Assembly (NCBI GenBank): GCA_913055155.1
Contig: CAJXJR010000018.1
Location: forward strand, 1 to 39,727
Reading direction: 5' to 3'
DNA length: 39,727 nt
Source: an uncultured Erythrobacter sp.
Lineage (GTDB): Bacteria; Pseudomonadota; Alphaproteobacteria; Sphingomonadales; Sphingomonadaceae
Shown: piece by piece, positions 1-9,059 of the stretch
How positions within the stretch are numbered: the stretch's first letter is position 1
Layout of the letters: each line of letters opens with the position of its first letter
Translations under genes and position numbers: made by a program
Notes under the pieces: model-generated
The model's database searches: none
What the model was told of the DNA's origin: nothing
Seen by the model: the letters and a program-made list of their open reading frames with translations, nothing else

Positions 1-597
1 GGCCAGGTCTGCGTCGCCGGTTCGCGCCTCTATGCGCACAAGAGCGTGTTCGACAAGGTCGTGGAAGGCATGGCCGAGACCAAGGATTTCTGGGCGCCGC
101 GTCCCAGCCTCGATCCCGAAGCGCACATGGGCCCGCTGGTGTCGAAGGAACAGCACGAGCGCGTGCTGGGCTATATCGATGCAGGCAAGCGTGATGGCGC
201 CAGCGTGCTGATGGGCGGCGACGTTCCCAGCAACGACGGCGGCTACTACGTCAACCCGACCATCCTCACCGACGTGAACCCGCAGATGAGCGTGGTGCGC
301 GAGGAGATCTTCGGCCCCGTCGTGGTAGCCCAGCGCTTTGAAGACCTCGACGAAGTGGTGAAGGACGCCAACGACACCAATTACGGCCTCGCCGCCGGCG
401 TGTGGACCAAGGATGCCAGCGCCGCACACCGCATCGCCAGCCGCCTGCAGGCGGGCACCGTGTGGGTGAACTGCCACGCCATGATCGACCCCGCGCTGCC
501 CTTCGGCGGCTACAAGGAAAGCGGCATCGGCCACGAACAGGGCCGCCTGGGTCTCGAGGCCTACCTCGAAACCAAGACGGTGATGATGAAGCTGTAA
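1..597 (+). CDS. Aldehyde dehydrogenase, C-terminal part (5' end outside window)
   Basis: NAD(P)-dependent oxidation of an aldehyde to its acid. The reading frame is open from base 1, so the N-terminal NAD-binding half lies outside the window. The fragment opens with GQVCVAGSR, where the Cys is the catalytic nucleophile of the ALDH family. It continues through EEIFGPV (with the conserved Glu of the cofactor region), YGLAAGVW, and ends with the PFGGYKESGIGHEQG segment typical of ALDH C-termini. The substrate cannot be told from this fragment. It stops 9 bases before the Rieske oxygenase gene on the same strand, so it probably belongs to the same catabolic operon and handles an aldehyde produced by the neighbouring oxidases or demethylases. 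Confidence 0.93.
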   Translation, partial: GQVCVAGSRLYAHKSVFDKVVEGMAETKDFWAPRPSLDPEAHMGPLVSKEQHERVLGYIDAGKRDGASVLMGGDVPSNDGGYYVNPTILTDVNPQMSVVREEIFGPVVVAQRFEDLDEVVKDANDTNYGLAAGVWTKDASAAHRIASRLQAGTVWVNCHAMIDPALPFGGYKESGIGHEQGRLGLEAYLETKTVMMKL

Positions 598-606
598 GGC
601 TGCGGC

Positions 607-1677
607 ATGGCCATGGGGTCGTATGTTCGCAATGCCTGGTATGTTGCCGGGTGGAGCAACGAGTTGGAGACGGCAAAGCCACTTGCCGTCTCCATACTCG
701 ACGAACCCATAGTCCTGTTTCGCGGAGAAAGTGGCGCGGTGCATGCGCTGGAGGACCGCTGCGTCCACCGGCTCGCGCCGCTGTCGCTTGGTCGCTGCGA
801 AGGCGATCACCTGCGCTGCATGTACCACGGCCTGCTGTTCGACACGGATGGCAAGGTGGTGGAAATTCCCGGGCAGGATCTTGTTCCAAAGGATGCGCGT
901 GTGCGTTCCTATCCGGTCGTGGACCGACACAGCTGGCTATGGGTTTGGATGGGCGATCCGGCGCAGGCCGATGAAGCCTTGATCCCGCCCGCCGTGGGGC
1001 TGGACGATCCGAACTACATTCTCGGCCACGGTTTCCTGGATTACGATGCCGAGGCGCGGTTGATAAACGACAACCTCCTCGATTTCAGCCACCTGACATA
1101 TGTGCATGCCAACAGCTTTGGCGCCGGTCCGGAATTTGCCCAAAGCCTGCCCAAGCTGGAGCCGCTCGAGCGCGGTATCCGCTATACACGCTGGACGACC
1201 AGCACCTACGGCCAGTCCGCCCGCAAGTCGGACACGCCTGTCGACAGCCACATGACTTACGACTTCCTTGTGCCCGGGGTTCTCCTCATGACCGGCGGCA
1301 ACTATCCGGAAGGCACGGCCGCGAAACTGGATTTCGGTCGGCCCGCCATCGCAGATGCCATCGGCGGCGTCACCTTTACCAGCCAGGCCGTGACCCCGAC
1401 CGCCCCCCGCACCTCGCGCTATTTCTTCAGCTGGGGCCCGCACGTGCAGCATGGCGACGAAAAGGTGCGCGATGCATTGATGGGCATGGCCGACATGGCT
1501 TTCGGCGAGGACAAGGTGATGATCGAAGCGCAGCAGAAGGTTATCGACCGCACGCCGAACCCCCGCGTGATGCCGACCGCCCACGACAAGGGCGTAACCA
1601 TTTTCAACCGCCTGGTCGAACGACTGGCGAAGGAAGGCGGGACAGCCGCCAATCAGGAGAATACAGCTTGCCCATAG
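607..1677 (+). CDS. Rieske-type aromatic ring/O-demethylating oxygenase (VanA-like)
   Basis: Predicted oxygenase subunit that hydroxylates or O-demethylates an aromatic substrate using electrons from a separate reductase. The Rieske [2Fe-2S] ligands are visible as C52-x-H54 and C71-x2-H74. The mononuclear iron site follows as D159-x2-H162-x4-H167 in the NLLDFSH..H stretch. The 356-residue length fits the VanA/LigX class of single-component oxygenases. No ferredoxin or reductase gene is in the window, so the partner must be elsewhere. The last 10 bases overlap the next gene, which argues for translational coupling with the amidohydrolase. Substrate is inferred only: O-demethylation is plausible because a second demethylase lies 4 kb downstream. 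Confidence 0.85.
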   Translation: MAMGSYVRNAWYVAGWSNELETAKPLAVSILDEPIVLFRGESGAVHALEDRCVHRLAPLSLGRCEGDHLRCMYHGLLFDTDGKVVEIPGQDLVPKDARVRSYPVVDRHSWLWVWMGDPAQADEALIPPAVGLDDPNYILGHGFLDYDAEARLINDNLLDFSHLTYVHANSFGAGPEFAQSLPKLEPLERGIRYTRWTTSTYGQSARKSDTPVDSHMTYDFLVPGVLLMTGGNYPEGTAAKLDFGRPAIADAIGGVTFTSQAVTPTAPRTSRYFFSWGPHVQHGDEKVRDALMGMADMAFGEDKVMIEAQQKVIDRTPNPRVMPTAHDKGVTIFNRLVERLAKEGGTAANQENTACP

Positions 1678-2540
1678 ACCTGAACAAGATCCGCGCCATC
1701 GACGTGCACGTGCACGCCGAGGTTTCCTGCCACGATCCGGAAGACCCGGTGATGGGCAAGTTCTTCGACGCCGCATCGGCATACTTCAAGGCCCCGCGTG
1801 AGCGGCCCAAGATGCCCGAGATCATCGAGCTCTATCGCGAGACGAACATCGCCTTCTGCATGTTCACGGTCGACTGCGAGAGCGGCATGGGCGCCAAGCG
1901 CGTCTCCAACTACGAAGTGGCCGAGATCGCCAACAAGAACGACGATATCTGCATCCCCTTCGCCTCCATCGACCCGCACAAGGGCAAGTACGGCGCGCGC
2001 GAGGCGCTGGACCTGATCGAGAACCACGGGGTGAAGGGCTTCAAGTTCCACGGCATCGCCCAGAACGCCCATCCGGCAGACCGCATGGGCTACCCGATCT
2101 ACGAGGTCATCAACGAATACAAGCTGCCCGCCATCTTCCACACCGGCCATTCCGGCATGGGCACCGGCATGCGCGGCGGTGGCGGCATGCGGCTGAAATA
2201 TGGCGAGCCGATGCTGGTGGACGACGTGGCGGTGGACTTCCCCGACATGAAGATCATCCTGGCCCACCCCAGCTGGCCGTGGGTGGACCAGAGCCTGTCG
2301 ATGGCGCTGCACAAGGATAACGTCTTCATCGACCTGTCGGGCTGGAGTCCGAAGTACTTCCCCAAGCAGGTGATCCAGTACGCAAACACCCAGCTGAAGC
2401 ACAAGATGCTGTTCGGCAGCGACTTCCCGCTGATCCACCCGGACAAGTGGATTGCCGCGGCGAAGGACGTGGGCTTCCGCGACGAGGTGATGCCGGGCAT
2501 CATGAAGGATAACGCCGCCAAGGTGCTGGGGCTGGCCTGA
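1668..2540 (+). CDS. Amidohydrolase-2 family metal-dependent hydrolase or decarboxylase
   Basis: TIM-barrel enzyme of the amidohydrolase-2 family, which contains both hydrolases and non-oxidative aromatic decarboxylases (ACMSD, LigW, gamma-resorcylate decarboxylase). Metal-site features are visible: the HVH motif at the end of strand 1 (IDVHVH, about residues 11-16), HTGH in the middle, LAHPSWPW, and the late Asp in FGSDFP. The start is TTG at 1668, chosen because AGGAGA sits 7 bases upstream and no earlier ATG fits. It overlaps the Rieske gene by 10 bases. 290 residues is normal for this family. With a Rieske oxygenase next door, decarboxylation or hydrolysis of an aromatic acid is a reasonable inference, not shown. 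Confidence 0.85.
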   Translation: MPIDLNKIRAIDVHVHAEVSCHDPEDPVMGKFFDAASAYFKAPRERPKMPEIIELYRETNIAFCMFTVDCESGMGAKRVSNYEVAEIANKNDDICIPFASIDPHKGKYGAREALDLIENHGVKGFKFHGIAQNAHPADRMGYPIYEVINEYKLPAIFHTGHSGMGTGMRGGGGMRLKYGEPMLVDDVAVDFPDMKIILAHPSWPWVDQSLSMALHKDNVFIDLSGWSPKYFPKQVIQYANTQLKHKMLFGSDFPLIHPDKWIAAAKDVGFRDEVMPGIMKDNAAKVLGLA

Positions 2541-2610
2541 GCCGGGATCCCGCAGGTCATAACAAGGCAGGTCAGCCCTTCGACAAGCTCGGGGCAGTCG
2601 GGAGAGAGCT

Positions 2611-3357
2611 ATGGATTTTTCGGGCAAGCATATCGCCATCACCGGTGCATCCTCGGGCATCGGGCTGGAGACCGCCCGAATGCTGGCGCAGCGCGGCGCC
2701 GCCGTCACGCTGATCGCGCGGCGTGCGGACAAGCTGGAGGAAGCGGCGAAGGAACTGGGCGACAAAGCCGCCTGGGCCACGGCCGACGTGGGCGACCGGG
2801 AAAAGCTGGAAGCCGCACTGGACAAGGCGGTGGAGGCCAACGGCCCGATCACCGGCCTGTTCGCCAATGCCGGGCTGACCGGCGGGTTTACCCCGCTGCT
2901 CGACTATCCCGGAGACCTGTGGGAGGACACCTTGCGGGTGAACCTCACATCGGTGTTCTGGGCGGTGCAGAAGGTGCTGCCCGCCATGGTCGAAGCGAAG
3001 GGCGGCTCCATCCTCGTAACCGGCTCGATGGCATCGAAGCGCGGCATGGCGATGAACCCGGCCTATGTCGCCTCCAAGCATGGCCTGCTAGGCCTGTCGC
3101 GCGCGGTGGCGATGGAAATGGCGCCGCACGGCGTGCGCTGCAACTGCGTGATTCCCGGCTTTATCGAGACCGAGGCTCTTGCCCGTATTCCCGAAGAACA
3201 ACGCAGCATGATAGAAGGTCGCGTTCCGCAACGCCGCATGGGCAGCGTGGCGGAACTGGCCGAAGTCGCCGTCTTCCTCTTGTCCGATGCCGCAAGCCAT
3301 GTGACAGGACAGGACTGGGCGGTTGACGGCGGCACGCTGGAAACGCTGGAAGTCTGA
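2611..3357 (+). CDS. Short-chain dehydrogenase/reductase (SDR, classical)
   Basis: NAD(P)-dependent oxidoreductase of the classical SDR family. The nucleotide-binding TGASSGIG is at residues 11-18, NAG follows strand 4, and the catalytic Tyr/Lys pair is Y152-x3-K156 (YVASK), with a Ser about 13 residues earlier in LVTGSMAS. ARR after strand 2 suggests NADPH preference, which is inference. At 248 residues it is full length. It follows the amidohydrolase by 70 bases and precedes the MDR reductase by 19, all on the same strand, so it likely acts on an alcohol or ketone intermediate of the same route. Confidence 0.9.
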   Translation: MDFSGKHIAITGASSGIGLETARMLAQRGAAVTLIARRADKLEEAAKELGDKAAWATADVGDREKLEAALDKAVEANGPITGLFANAGLTGGFTPLLDYPGDLWEDTLRVNLTSVFWAVQKVLPAMVEAKGGSILVTGSMASKRGMAMNPAYVASKHGLLGLSRAVAMEMAPHGVRCNCVIPGFIETEALARIPEEQRSMIEGRVPQRRMGSVAELAEVAVFLLSDAASHVTGQDWAVDGGTLETLEV

Positions 3358-3376
3358 AAAGAGGGGTAGAATAACG

Positions 3377-4384
3377 ATGCGCGCATGGCTGCTGCCGAAG
3401 GATTCCGACGGCTTTGACAAGCTCTATCTGGACGAGCTTCCCGATCCCGAACCTGGCCCGGGAGAGATCCTGGTCGCGCCCACCGCCTGGTCGCTGAACT
3501 ACCGCGATTTCGCGGTTGCCGCCGGCAAGTACTTCGGCGGCCCGATCACCGAACCCTCGGTGCCGCTGTCGGATGGCGCGGGCAAGGTCGTGGCCGTAGG
3601 CGAAGGTGTGAAGTCGGTGCGCCCGGGTGACGAGGTGCAGTCCACCTTCTTCCAGGGCTGGCTGAACGGACCGCCCAGGTTCGTGCCCGCCCTGGGCGAC
3701 GGCAAGGCGCCCGGCATGCTGGCCGAAAAGGTCGTGCTGCCCGAACACGGTGTGATCCCCATCGCCCGCAGCCTGGACATGGGCCAGGCCGCCTGCCTGC
3801 CCTGCGCCGGCGTGACCGCGTGGAACGCGCTGTTCGAAGGCGGCAGCCCGCTGAAGGCGGGCGACAAGGTGCTGGTGCTGGGCACCGGGGGCGTGTCGCT
3901 GATCGCGCTGAAACTGGCCAAGGCCGCAGGTGCGGAAGTGATCGCCACCAGCTCGTCTGACGAGAAGCTGGAGCAGGTGAAGGCGCTGGGGGCCGACCAC
4001 ACGATCAACTACAAGGACATCCCCGAGTGGGGCGCGCACGTGCGCGATACCTTCGGCGGGGCGAACAAGATCGTCGAAGTGGGCGGCACCGGCACGCTGG
4101 AACAGTCGATGACGGCCTGCGCGCCGCTGGCGGAAATCGCGCTGATCGGCGTGCTGTCGCAAGGCACTCCGCCCGATCCGCACGCGCTGATGTTCACCGG
4201 CTCCTCGATCCGCGGCATCTTCGTCGGCTCCGCCCGCATGGCCAGCGACCTCAACACCTTCATCGACAAGAACGCGATCAAGGTGCCCGTGGGCAAGACC
4301 TTCTCCTTCGAGGAAGCGGACAAGGCCTATGCCTTCGGCTGGGGCCCGGACAGCTTCGGCAAGACGGTGATTTCGCTGGGTTGA
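3377..4384 (+). CDS. Zinc-free medium-chain reductase (quinone oxidoreductase-like)
   Basis: MDR-superfamily NAD(P)H oxidoreductase. The Rossmann fold is seen as VLGTGGVSLIALKLAKAAG followed by SSSDEKLEQVKALGADHTINYK. The catalytic-zinc region reads LNYRDFAVAAG instead of the usual Cys-containing motif, and the structural-zinc Cys cluster is absent, so this is the zinc-independent quinone oxidoreductase or enoyl reductase type rather than a classical alcohol dehydrogenase. I placed the start at the ATG at 3377, preceded by GAGGGG, because an upstream in-frame start would overlap the SDR gene and add a non-family N-terminus. 335 residues is normal. Confidence 0.87.
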   Translation: MRAWLLPKDSDGFDKLYLDELPDPEPGPGEILVAPTAWSLNYRDFAVAAGKYFGGPITEPSVPLSDGAGKVVAVGEGVKSVRPGDEVQSTFFQGWLNGPPRFVPALGDGKAPGMLAEKVVLPEHGVIPIARSLDMGQAACLPCAGVTAWNALFEGGSPLKAGDKVLVLGTGGVSLIALKLAKAAGAEVIATSSSDEKLEQVKALGADHTINYKDIPEWGAHVRDTFGGANKIVEVGGTGTLEQSMTACAPLAEIALIGVLSQGTPPDPHALMFTGSSIRGIFVGSARMASDLNTFIDKNAIKVPVGKTFSFEEADKAYAFGWGPDSFGKTVISLG

Positions 4385-4454
4385 GCCACGTCAAGGCGCG
4401 GCTTGGCGCCATGGTGTGGAAACCGGATCGATAACCGGGAGAGGACACGAGACC

Positions 4455-5354
4455 ATGTGGCAAGTGCGCGTTTCGCCGTGCGGCGATTTCGATAACCACC
4501 CGTTCCAGTCGGAGCATTTCGAATGCGTGCCGCTGGCCGCCGCCATGGGCGCGGAAATTACCGGCGTGCGCTTGCCCGATCTCAGCGACGAAGGCGTCGA
4601 AAGCCTGAAGCAGGCGCTGTGGAAGCACAAGATGATCTACTTGCGCGACCAGCACCTCTCGCATGCCGAGCACGAGGAATTTTCCCGCCGCCTCGGTCCC
4701 TTCGCGGTGGATGCATACACCCAGGGGGTGGAGGGGCACCGCGACGTGCACCCAATCATCAAGGAAGCCGACGAGGTGACGCCTTCGTTGTTCGGCGGCG
4801 GCTGGCATACCGACAGCCCGTTCCTGCCCGAACCGCCCAGCATCACCTTCCTGCGGCAAGTGGAAGGCCCGCCCTACGGCGGCGACACGACCTGGACCAA
4901 TTGCGCGCTGGCCTTCAGGCACCTCTCGCAGACATACCAGGACATGCTGCGCCCCCTGCGCGTACACATGAGCGCGGCGAACAACTTTGCCACACAGGCC
5001 TTCCTGCGCGGCGAAGCGATCGATTTCGGCACGCCGGAAAAGCGCGAACAGGGCCTGAAAGGCACCTACCACCCCTTCGTGCGCACCCACCCGCACACGG
5101 GCGAGCCGTCACTGTATATCTGCGACACCTATGCCGCCGGCATCGAAGGCATGACCACGCACGAGGCCAAGCCGCTGATCGATTACCTGGTGTGGCACTG
5201 CACCCAGCACGCCTTCACCTGCCGCCTGAAATGGCAGCCGGGCATGGTCTGCATGTGGGACAATGCGGCGACGATGCACCTGGGGCCCAACGACTACGAC
5301 GGCTTCCGCCGCGAGATGTATCGCACCACGATTGCAGGCGGCGTGCCGGTTTAG
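4455..5354 (+). CDS. TauD/TfdA-family 2-oxoglutarate-dependent dioxygenase
   Basis: Fe(II)/2-oxoglutarate dioxygenase that would oxidatively cleave an ether, sulfonate or related C-X bond. The iron triad is visible: H118-x-D120 in GGWHTD and the distal His near 275 in ATMHLGPND, followed by an Arg-rich stretch (RREMYRTT) that normally binds the 2-oxoglutarate carboxylate. I chose the ATG at 4455 because GGGAGAGGA lies just upstream, while the in-frame ATG 39 bases earlier has no Shine-Dalgarno. 299 residues is the expected size. TfdA members cleave aryl ethers, which would match the demethylase theme of the block. The substrate is unproven. Confidence 0.88.
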   Translation: MWQVRVSPCGDFDNHPFQSEHFECVPLAAAMGAEITGVRLPDLSDEGVESLKQALWKHKMIYLRDQHLSHAEHEEFSRRLGPFAVDAYTQGVEGHRDVHPIIKEADEVTPSLFGGGWHTDSPFLPEPPSITFLRQVEGPPYGGDTTWTNCALAFRHLSQTYQDMLRPLRVHMSAANNFATQAFLRGEAIDFGTPEKREQGLKGTYHPFVRTHPHTGEPSLYICDTYAAGIEGMTTHEAKPLIDYLVWHCTQHAFTCRLKWQPGMVCMWDNAATMHLGPNDYDGFRREMYRTTIAGGVPV

Positions 5355-5390
5355 GAGGATTGCGCGCGCTACGCTCCCACCCCCGCTGCC

Positions 5391-5792
5391 TCACTCCCCA
5401 AAGAAGTTCAGCTCCAGCAGCACGTTGTTGGGGTCGGCGGTGAAAATCTGTCGCAGGCCAATCGCTTCCACCAGGTTCTCCTGATAGTCGGCGCCCTTTG
5501 CGTCGAGCTTCGCCTTCATTTCCTCATAGCCCGTCAGCCGCAGCGCCACGTGGTGCAGCGCGCCGGTCAGTTCGCCCGGCTTCACTTCGCGGTCGTAGGC
5601 GCGGATGCAGTCGAGCGAGTTGATGTGGATGATGCCGCGATCCTCGGCATCGTACATCCAGGTGGCGGTTTCCGGCGTCAGCGGCGGGGGCGCATCGCGG
5701 CGTTCCAGGCCCAGCAAGTCCTCGTAGAACTTCGCCGTGCCATCCAGATCGTCAGTGATGATGTTGACGTGATCCAGCGCTTCAACCTGCAT
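5391..5792 (-). CDS. VOC-superfamily (glyoxalase/dioxygenase-like) protein
   Basis: Single-domain vicinal-oxygen-chelate protein. It begins MQVEALDHVNIITDDLDGTAKFYEDLLGL, the usual beta-alpha-beta-beta-beta module with a metal-ligand His in LDHVN, a second in LHHVALR near residue 90, and a late Glu in LLELNFF. The start at 5792 has AGGAGAGG upstream; a longer frame exists but its N-terminus is not family-like. 133 residues is standard. It is divergent from the LigM-like gene and shares its control region. It could be a small lyase, an isomerase or an extradiol-type enzyme acting on the demethylated product. Confidence 0.82.
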   Translation of the reverse strand: MQVEALDHVNIITDDLDGTAKFYEDLLGLERRDAPPPLTPETATWMYDAEDRGIIHINSLDCIRAYDREVKPGELTGALHHVALRLTGYEEMKAKLDAKGADYQENLVEAIGLRQIFTADPNNVLLELNFFGE

Positions 5793-5846
5793 TGTACCTC
5801 TCCTGTCGCATGGCTTGCGGATTCGCCTTGCACCTGTAGCCGAATA

Positions 5847-5865
5847 TTGTATGCACCGCATACAA
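5847..5865. promoter_or_regulatory. Perfect 8+3+8 palindromic operator in divergent promoter region
   Basis: TTGTATGC-ACC-GCATACAA is a perfect inverted repeat. A further half-site GCATAC follows at 5871-5876. It sits in the 121-base gap between the divergent VOC and LigM-like genes, so one regulator could control both. The TTGTAT..ATACAA look is shared with operators of some FadR-subfamily GntR repressors. No regulator gene is in the window, so the protein that binds it is unknown. Confidence 0.65.
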
Positions 5866-5880
5866 ATTTCGCATACGTGA

Positions 5881-7332
<1,452 letters not shown>

Positions 7333-7362
7333 GTCTTCGCAGCCAATCGGCAAACACAATCG

Positions 7363-7393
7363 GGGGAGGCAGCGCAAGCTGTCTCCCCTTTTT
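7363..7393 (+). terminator. Rho-independent terminator after the LigM-like gene
   Basis: An 11-bp stem (GGGGAGGCAGC with GCTGTCTCCCC, one G-U wobble) closed by a GCAA tetraloop is followed by five T. It begins 30 bases after the LigM-like stop codon and separates it from the alpha/beta hydrolase gene. Confidence 0.9.
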
Positions 7394-7432
7394 GCTGCCC
7401 GGTGTTAGGGTAGCGGCAAAGGGAGATACTGC

Positions 7433-8113
7433 ATGGCAAATTTCGTACTCGTCCACGGCGCCTGGGGCGGCAATCACACCTATGGCGAAGTGCCCGCGCG
7501 GCTTGAGGCGGAAGGGCACACGGTGCTCAACTGCACCCTGCCCGGCCTCGGCGCGCGGCAGGATGAACTGCACCCCGGCATTACGCTTACCGACCATGTC
7601 GATGCGGTGTGCGAGCAGATCGAGGCAGCCGGGATCGACCGCTTCGTGCTTGCCGGCCATTCCTACGGCGGCATGGTGATTTCCGCCGTCGCCAGCCGCC
7701 TTGGCAAGCGAATCGACGCGATCTGCTATATCGACGCCTTCCTGCCCGATAGCGACCAGTCGCTGTGGGACATCACTGGCGAGTTCGAGCACAACTGGTA
7801 CATCGACAGCCAGCGCCACCGGCCCGGCCTGGTCGAGCCCATCGGCTCGATAGATTTCGAGCATGTGCCGGGCGTCGTCGGCTACCACCCACTGCTGACG
7901 CTGCTGGAAGCGATCCCCTTCAGCGGAGACGAGCAGGCGATACCGAAGAAGAGCTACATCTTCGCCACCGGCTACCAGCCGACCCCGTTTGCAGGGTTCG
8001 CTGCAAAGGCCAAGGAAGCTGGCTGGGACTATCACGAGACCGACACCGATCACTTCGTGATGCAGAACGATCCCGACCTGACGGTACAGGTGCTGCTGGC
8101 GCTGGCGGGCTAG
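7433..8113 (+). CDS. Alpha/beta-hydrolase (small esterase type)
   Basis: Cytosolic alpha/beta-hydrolase of about 226 residues. The oxyanion HG motif is VLVHGAWGG at the start, the nucleophile elbow is GHSYGG, an acid residue lies in YIDAFLPD, and the catalytic His is in TDHFVMQNDP near the C-terminus. The size and FVLVHGAW start resemble plant methylesterase/pyrethroid-hydrolase-like and salicylate-esterase-like enzymes, so an aromatic ester is a possible substrate; this is inference. GGGAG lies about 9 bases upstream. It is convergent with the K+ channel gene, with 9 bases between stop codons. Confidence 0.85.
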   Translation: MANFVLVHGAWGGNHTYGEVPARLEAEGHTVLNCTLPGLGARQDELHPGITLTDHVDAVCEQIEAAGIDRFVLAGHSYGGMVISAVASRLGKRIDAICYIDAFLPDSDQSLWDITGEFEHNWYIDSQRHRPGLVEPIGSIDFEHVPGVVGYHPLLTLLEAIPFSGDEQAIPKKSYIFATGYQPTPFAGFAAKAKEAGWDYHETDTDHFVMQNDPDLTVQVLLALAG

Positions 8114-8122
8114 GCTGGGCCG

Positions 8123-9046
8123 CTAGACGGGCAGGCCCGGTTCCACCCTCGGCAGGCGCGCGCCGCAGGCATGGCAATGATGCGCGCGCGGCAAGTGCTC
8201 CGTCTCACCGCAGGCGGCGCATTGCCGCTTCGGCGGGGCAGTGCCTCGTTTTTCCGCGGCTTCCCGATTGGCCTGCCGAACCGCTATCTCGCTGGTCACG
8301 ATTCCCGTCGGCACCGCCAGCGTACCCCAGCCCAGCAACATCATCAGCGCGGTCACGAAGCGACCGAACCCCGTCTGCGGGGTAATGTCGCCGTAGCCGA
8401 CCGTGGTCATGGTGGTAATCGCCCAGTAGATGGAGATCGGAATGCTGGTGAAGCGGTGCGCGGGGCCTTCCACCACATACATCAGCGATCCCATCACCAC
8501 GATGATCAGCGATATCGTTGCCAGGAAGACCAGGATCTTGCGGCGGCTGGCCTTCAGCGCCAGGGCCAGCTGGTGGTATTCGGTGATATAGGCAGTGAGC
8601 TTGAATATCCGGAAGATGCGCAGCAGCCGCAACACGCGCACGTCGATCAGCACGTGAATGCCGGGGAACACCAGCGCGACATAGGTTGGCAGGACCGCAA
8701 GCAGGTCGATCACGCCATAGAAACTGCGGATGTAACGCATTGGCCGCTTCAGGCTGATGATACGCAGCACGTATTCGATGGTGAAGAGAATGGTGAAGAA
8801 CCACTCGGCAATATCGAAGGCGAGATACCAGTGCTGGTGCAGGCGCGGGATGGAGTCCGCAATCACCACGCCAACGCTCAGCAGGATGGCAACGATCAGC
8901 AGCTTGTCGAACAGCCGACCCGCCGGCGTTTCGGATTCGAACGCGATACGAAAGATCTTCGCTGGCCAGCCCGGTCGCGCTTCCAGCCTGGCACCTTGCT
9001 GGTGGGCCAGGGGCTCCGCACCGGACTGTCGCTGTGCTTCGGCCAT
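8123..9046 (-). CDS. Voltage-gated potassium channel (6-TM, Kv type) with C-terminal zinc-ribbon-like tail
   Basis: Inner-membrane K+ channel. Six membrane segments can be traced: S1 about 49-66, S2 76-97, S3 111-129, an Arg-rich S4 (RVLRLLRIFRIFK, 137-149), S5 171-192 and S6 229-250. The selectivity filter TVGYGD is at 215-220. After S6 there is an unusual tail with C276-x2-C279 and C291-x2-C294, two His immediately before the second pair, suggesting a zinc ribbon or rubredoxin-like knuckle. The start at 9046 is chosen because the longer frame upstream overlaps the neighbouring gene. It lies 13 bases downstream of the exported amidohydrolase stop, so the two are probably co-transcribed. Confidence 0.9.
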   Translation of the reverse strand: MAEAQRQSGAEPLAHQQGARLEARPGWPAKIFRIAFESETPAGRLFDKLLIVAILLSVGVVIADSIPRLHQHWYLAFDIAEWFFTILFTIEYVLRIISLKRPMRYIRSFYGVIDLLAVLPTYVALVFPGIHVLIDVRVLRLLRIFRIFKLTAYITEYHQLALALKASRRKILVFLATISLIIVVMGSLMYVVEGPAHRFTSIPISIYWAITTMTTVGYGDITPQTGFGRFVTALMMLLGWGTLAVPTGIVTSEIAVRQANREAAEKRGTAPPKRQCAACGETEHLPRAHHCHACGARLPRVEPGLPV

Positions 9047-9059
9047 TCCTGCCCTTGCC

